This document shows, piece by piece, positions 11,391 to 14,297 of a DNA stretch of 14,297 bases. The DNA is from JBEPVZ01 sp041690695. Lineage in GTDB: Bacteria; Patescibacteriota; Microgenomatia; Daviesbacterales; UBA10151. A model generated the notes under the pieces. That model was not told where the DNA came from. It saw only the letters and a list, made by a program, of their open reading frames with translations, and made no database searches. The stretch's first letter is position 1, and each line of letters opens with the position of its first letter. The position numbers and the translations under genes were made by a program. The stretch covers positions 1 to 14,297 of the forward strand of contig JBEPVZ010000023.1 of NCBI GenBank assembly GCA_041690695.1, given 5' to 3'.

Positions 11391-11956
11391 TCTTCTGTAG
11401 CCAAATACTCCTTATAAGCTTGAATTGCAGTATAGACTTGAGCGGTTGGGATCTGATCTTTCAGTAATCTTTTTTCAGCTTCTTCAAGTGGCAACCATTC
11501 AATTTTAATATGACCATCTTCATCACCTGGTAACTGGCTTTCTTCAAGTTGGGTCGCAAGCATGACGTAATAGGGCACAACTGCAAAATTACTTAATTGA
11601 AATTGAGTTAGCAACTCAAGATTATTGGCTTTAAAACCAAGTTCTTCTTGTAATTCTCGATTGGCATCCTCTTTAACTTGACCCGGCGTTACATCTACTG
11701 AGTCAGTTTCCATCCAACCGCTCGGCAACTCGGTGATTAAGTGAAGTTGGCCATCTGCTAACAGCCGATTTTGAGTAATAACGGCAATATGGTTTTGATC
11801 ATTCACCGCTACAACTACGACGCCAGGCGCTTTACTGACCAACTGTTCCCAAGTCTGAGTCCCTTCTGGTGTATGGATTTTTGAAGCTCGAATGCTCCAT
11901 CGTTTGGTGGCAAATTTAGTTTCAACATCCCCTGGGGTAAACTTTTCTAGTTCCAT
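11378..11956 (-). CDS. Nudix hydrolase, ADP-ribose pyrophosphatase-like
   Basis: Nudix enzymes cleave nucleoside diphosphates linked to another moiety. This 192-residue protein has an N-terminal beta part (KRWSIRASKIHTPEG), VVVVAVNDQNHIAVITQNR, then the Nudix region LPSGWMETDSVDVTPGQ-(V)KEDANRELQEELGF at about 78-108. The catalytic REL-EELG half is intact, but the first half is extended and the usual Glu eight residues before the Arg is replaced by Gly. The layout (ELPSGWME, then later EWLPLEEAEKRL) is that of ADP-ribose or NDP-sugar pyrophosphatases; substrate unproven. TATAAT ends 8 nt before the ATG at 11956. The gene is divergent from the one at 12008 and convergent with rpoD. Confidence 0.85.
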   Translation of the reverse strand: MELEKFTPGDVETKFATKRWSIRASKIHTPEGTQTWEQLVSKAPGVVVVAVNDQNHIAVITQNRLLADGQLHLITELPSGWMETDSVDVTPGQVKEDANRELQEELGFKANNLELLTQFQLSNFAVVPYYVMLATQLEESQLPGDEDGHIKIEWLPLEEAEKRLLKDQIPTAQVYTAIQAYKEYLATEDYSK

Positions 11957-11964
11957 AATTCGAT

Positions 11965-11999
11965 ATTATACAGAAAAAAACTTATTAATTTTGTATAAT
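11965..11999. promoter_or_regulatory. Divergent -10 pair between the Nudix gene and the 12008 gene
   Basis: The 51-bp gap carries TATAAT on the minus strand (11965-11970) and TATAAT on the plus strand (11994-11999). Each ends exactly 8 nt before its start codon, and each is preceded directly by TG. The pair forms an imperfect inverted repeat (ATTATACA ... TTGTATAAT). No good -35 is seen for either. Confidence 0.6.
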
Positions 12000-12007
12000 C
12001 TCCTCTT

Positions 12008-12331
12008 ATGAATGAGCGGGATAAGTCTGGACCAGTGCGTTTAGATAAATATCTAGAAGAGCTTGGCAATTCTGAACCAGCTTTAAAAGATCCTAAAGCG
12101 GTAGATAGTATATACAAAAGTACTCTTAAATCTGTTTGTAGAGCAACCCGAGCGATGGCTACATTAGATGAGTTGTTAGATCGACGTGCTTGGGAGTTAG
12201 ACCTATTACAAGCGCTTGTTACCACAGAAGTTCAAGATTTTAAGTTTATTGAACCAACTAGTCGAAATTTACATTCAACCCTGGAGATTCAGGTTAATCA
12301 CCGCTGGTATTACCTCACCAAACGGCGCTAG
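12008..12331 (+). CDS. Small soluble protein of unknown function
   Basis: This 107-residue protein is charged, has no membrane helix, and appears mostly helical (RLDKYLEELGN, DSIYKSTLKSVCRATRAMATLDELLDRRAWELDLLQALV), ending in a short strand-rich part (STLEIQVNHRWYYLTKRR). I do not recognise a family. Support for it being real comes from a TATAAT ending 8 nt before the ATG and from a stop codon that overlaps the convergent topoisomerase stop by 4 bp (CTAG), the same tight arrangement as at 1809-1812. A reading frame on the opposite strand (11947-12225) is less plausible because it overlaps the promoter region and the Nudix start. Confidence 0.6.
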   Translation: MNERDKSGPVRLDKYLEELGNSEPALKDPKAVDSIYKSTLKSVCRATRAMATLDELLDRRAWELDLLQALVTTEVQDFKFIEPTSRNLHSTLEIQVNHRWYYLTKRR

Positions 12332-13323
12332 GTATTCTTAATTAAGCTCCAAGTCGCATACTCTTCCTGGTTTAAGGCTGGTTTGCGTGGATTATGTTGG
12401 TAAGCTTCTTTAAAGTGAGGAATTAAAGTTTTCTTCTCATACGATTTTAGGATGGTCGGATGAATATAGTAAGTTCGGCAGATAGTTTTAGTGTTACCCA
12501 AATGTTTTGAGACTTCACTAATAACGTCAAGGGTATTTTTCTTGAGATCAGCTGGTGTTTCTGGCTGGCCTTTTTCATAAAATGATTCTCCAGCCATGAC
12601 GCTGCCCCCCCAAGTTCGGAAATCTTTGGCCGAGAAATCTGCTCCAGCATAAACCTGTAAATAATTATTAACATCTTCTGAATCAACCACTTGGCGCTGT
12701 TTATCTTGATCTAAATACTGAAAAAGCTCATAGCCGGGGAGATCAATACACGCTTTAATAGTTTTGGCGACTTGGGGATGGGTGACGCCCAGTTCATGAA
12801 AAATGCCACTTTTACCCATAAAGCTAAAATTAATGGTGTTGCCTTCGACCTCGACATGCTTATTGCGCATGGTCGTTAAGCCATAAGACTGGTTCTCAAC
12901 CGCATAAACTTTATTGCCAACTCGGATAAAGGTGTGTTCCAAAAGCCAGACGACCGTTGCGACAACTCGATCTCGAGTTAGAGTTTGATCTTGCATATGA
13001 GATCTGACCGCTTGACGAAGCTCTGGGAGGGCTTCACCAAAATGAATCATCTGATCAAATTTAGCCTTTTGATTATGTTTAACAAGTTCTGGGTGATAAA
13101 TATATTGATGTCGACCACGAGCATCAGTGCCGATAACTTGGATGTGGGCCAGAGGATCTGAGGAGACGACGACCTCTTTCCATGCTGGAGGAATGCCAAA
13201 TTCTAAAAGTCTCTGCCGATCTTTTGGTGAAACTGTTTGACCATTTTCGTTAACAAATCCAAAACCGGTGCCTTTTTTAACTCTCCGCCAGTTTAGATTG
13301 TCATCACGATAATGGAGTTTCAC
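12328..13323 (-). CDS. DNA topoisomerase IB (poxvirus-like)
   Basis: This enzyme relaxes supercoils by nicking one strand through a 3'-phosphotyrosine. The 331-residue protein has the small N-terminal beta domain (to about 75, ending GRHQYIYHP) and the catalytic domain. Expected residues are visible: Arg134 in IRVGN, Lys171 in GKSG, Arg236 in DFRTWGG, and the nucleophile Tyr286 in CRTYYIHP. His is expected near residue 274-278 and appears as SKHLGNT. All five active-site positions can thus be assigned. Length matches the 300-350-residue bacterial form. The start is GTG at 13323: TAAGAT ends 7 nt upstream and TTGTAG lies 18 nt before that. It converges with the 12008 gene with a 4-bp stop overlap. 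Confidence 0.92.
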   Translation of the reverse strand: MKLHYRDDNLNWRRVKKGTGFGFVNENGQTVSPKDRQRLLEFGIPPAWKEVVVSSDPLAHIQVIGTDARGRHQYIYHPELVKHNQKAKFDQMIHFGEALPELRQAVRSHMQDQTLTRDRVVATVVWLLEHTFIRVGNKVYAVENQSYGLTTMRNKHVEVEGNTINFSFMGKSGIFHELGVTHPQVAKTIKACIDLPGYELFQYLDQDKQRQVVDSEDVNNYLQVYAGADFSAKDFRTWGGSVMAGESFYEKGQPETPADLKKNTLDVISEVSKHLGNTKTICRTYYIHPTILKSYEKKTLIPHFKEAYQHNPRKPALNQEEYATWSLIKNT

Positions 13324-13330
13324 TAAAACT

Positions 13331-13360
13331 ATCTTAGCAAGTTGAGAGATTGATCTACAA
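13331..13360 (-). promoter_or_regulatory. Promoter of topoisomerase IB
   Basis: On the minus strand TTGTAG (13355-13360) and TAAGAT (13331-13336) are 18 nt apart; the -10 ends 7 nt before the GTG start, so the message is predicted to begin at the start codon. It lies in the 43-bp gap after the phasin-like gene. Confidence 0.55.
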
Positions 13361-13366
13361 GTGAGG

Positions 13367-13927
13367 TTATTCGGTATTACCGGTTAAGAGCGCGTCGATA
13401 ATATCATGAGGGAGTGCGGCGGCGTTCAAAAGGGCTTTTCGGACCAACCCGCCAGCTTCTGAGCCAATCTCATCCGCGGCCTTTAATGTGCCCACAACTG
13501 CGCTCTTAGCTAAATCTCCAGAATCAGCTCCAATATCACCAGCTGCTTCAATTGCTCCTTTGACAGATGAGATAGCTACTTCACCAACATCTCCACCGAC
13601 TTTAGCGCCTGATTTGACAGCTTGAGAGGCTGCTTCGCCAGCTGCTTCGGTAGCATCAACTCCAGTATCTTTGGTACCATCAATGACACCTCTGACTAGA
13701 CCAGTCACCCCATCAGTTAAAGAAGCTCCAGTAGAGGAGATCGTCTCTAACCCTTCGCGGACAACTTGATCAACAGTTTGGAGACCGGTTGAAGCCACAT
13801 CGCCAGCTTCTTGGAGAAGGCTAACCACGTTTTGTTTAACAACTTCTTGAACGGTCGTGGCGACATCGCCAGTTCCTGAAATGAGTGCTGAGAGAGTTTT
13901 TTGAAGATCGTCAGTTAGATTGGACAT
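13367..13927 (-). CDS. Repetitive amphipathic-helix protein, phasin-like
   Basis: The 186-residue protein has no signal peptide or membrane helix and is very rich in Ala, Gly, Val, Ser and Asp. From about residue 30 it is built of recurring units of the type 'SxxGxVxxVxxAxxGxxxAAxxIG'. Examples are SSVKGAIEAAGDIGADSGDLAKS followed by AVVGTLKAADEIGSEAGGLVRKA. The hydrophobic spacing predicts long amphipathic helices or a coiled bundle, as in phasins, apolipoprotein-like or LEA-like proteins that coat granules or membranes. No enzyme motif is present. A TTGACA-17-TAACGT promoter with extended TGT ends 7 nt before the ATG, so it seems to be expressed on its own. Function is unknown; lipid or granule surface binding is a guess from the helix pattern. 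Confidence 0.75.
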   Translation of the reverse strand: MSNLTDDLQKTLSALISGTGDVATTVQEVVKQNVVSLLQEAGDVASTGLQTVDQVVREGLETISSTGASLTDGVTGLVRGVIDGTKDTGVDATEAAGEAASQAVKSGAKVGGDVGEVAISSVKGAIEAAGDIGADSGDLAKSAVVGTLKAADEIGSEAGGLVRKALLNAAALPHDIIDALLTGNTE

Positions 13928-13934
13928 TAACTAT

Positions 13935-13963
13935 ACGTTAACAGTCGGATGCTATTTTGTCAA
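13935..13963 (-). promoter_or_regulatory. Promoter of the phasin-like gene
   Basis: On the minus strand TTGACA (13958-13963, perfect) and TAACGT (13935-13940) are 17 nt apart with an extended TGT. The -10 ends 7 nt before the ATG at 13927, again predicting a leaderless message. Confidence 0.6.
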
Positions 13964-13995
13964 ATTTTACGTTTATTCGGAACTTTTTCCAGAGA

Positions 13996-14297
13996 TTAAT
14001 CTTGTTTTACACTCGCTTCATTAACTGAATAAGTCAATAAAACGTTGCCATTTTTAAATTGGCGGGTCTTAATTAATTTGAGATTGAGCCTATTTTTGAT
14101 GTCTTTAAATAGAATTTTACCTTTTCCTAGAACAACCGGATTGACCATTAATCTGAGTTCATCAATCAAGCCGAGATTGAGAAAGTTTTGAACTAAAATG
14201 CCGCTGCCAAAGATGGCGAGATCTTTACCGTCTTCGGCTTTTAATTTATTTACTTCTTCGACGACGTTATCTTTAATTAACTTAGTATCTGTCTCTT
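13996..14297 (-). CDS. Dihydrofolate reductase / RibD C-terminal family protein, C-terminal part (start outside window)
   Basis: The minus-strand frame is open from the window edge to TAA at 13996-13998 and encodes the last 99 or so residues. It contains KAEDGKDLAIFGSGILVQNFL, the 'l.i.GSg.l...ll..gLiDElrl.v.PvvLG.Gk.lF' signature (GLIDELRLMVNPVVLGKGKILF), and a final strand region RQFKNGNVLLTYSV. This is the dihydrofolate-reductase-like fold shared by RibD C-terminal domains and stand-alone 'dihydrofolate reductase family' proteins, which bind NADPH. Stand-alone forms are frequent in Patescibacteria; whether it reduces dihydrofolate or a pterin/riboflavin intermediate cannot be told. It ends 68 bp before the phasin-like start on the same strand. 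Confidence 0.85.
   Translation of the reverse strand, partial: ETDTKLIKDNVVEEVNKLKAEDGKDLAIFGSGILVQNFLNLGLIDELRLMVNPVVLGKGKILFKDIKNRLNLKLIKTRQFKNGNVLLTYSVNEASVKQD

Noticed and set aside
11947..12225. Minus-strand reading frame opposite the 12008 gene
   Set aside because: It overlaps the divergent promoter and the Nudix start, and has low-complexity Ser/Arg composition without promoter support.

Overview
The window looks like a core-genome stretch from a small-genome bacterium of the Candidate Phyla Radiation (Patescibacteria). This is inferred from gene content and style, not from a marker search. The signs are very tight packing, convergent genes whose stop codons overlap, many one- to four-helix membrane proteins of uncertain function, an S4-less TlyA, a poxvirus-like topoisomerase IB, mostly uncoded tRNA CCA ends, and almost no Shine-Dalgarno sequences. 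TGG encodes Trp and TAA/TAG/TGA all appear as stops, so I see no sign of UGA recoding.

Layout. 1-760: the C-terminus of a GtrA-like membrane protein, a 14-bp inverted repeat, then the tmRNA gene with a clear promoter and intrinsic terminator. 760-1380: an N-terminal-only ComF zinc-ribbon gene followed by tandem tRNA-Ser(GCT) and tRNA-Ser(GGA). 1381-4900: a pilin-like membrane-anchored protein (+), then a minus-strand block holding a GT-C-like polytopic membrane protein, a membrane-anchored FAM173-like methyltransferase, a DUF4383-like four-helix protein and an S4-less TlyA-type RNA methyltransferase. 4920-5810: tRNA-Arg(CCG) (-), a probable structured small RNA with promoter and terminator, a small two-helix membrane protein, tRNA-Arg(GCG) and tRNA-Ser(CGA). 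5817-7940 (-): a membrane PH-like protein, a membrane-anchored GH18 hydrolase and tRNA-Ser(TGA). 7970-11390 (+): a DUF805 membrane protein, then dnaG and rpoD, the remnant of the macromolecular-synthesis operon without rpsU. 11378-14297: a Nudix hydrolase (-), a small unknown gene (+), topoisomerase IB (-), a repetitive phasin-like amphipathic protein (-) and the C-terminal part of a dihydrofolate-reductase-family protein running off the window (-).

The strongest signal across genes is in the starts. At about a dozen genes a -10 box lies only 6-10 nt upstream of the chosen start codon, several with a matching -35 box at 17-18 nt. This predicts leaderless or near-leaderless mRNAs and shows that several longer TTG-initiated readings are wrong. 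Only the DUF4383-like gene has a strong Shine-Dalgarno. The two observations most worth testing are this leaderless architecture and the unassigned 5043-5216 RNA, a rod-like fold with a large internal bubble that suggests 6S RNA. No CRISPR array, insertion sequence, phage module or defence system was seen.
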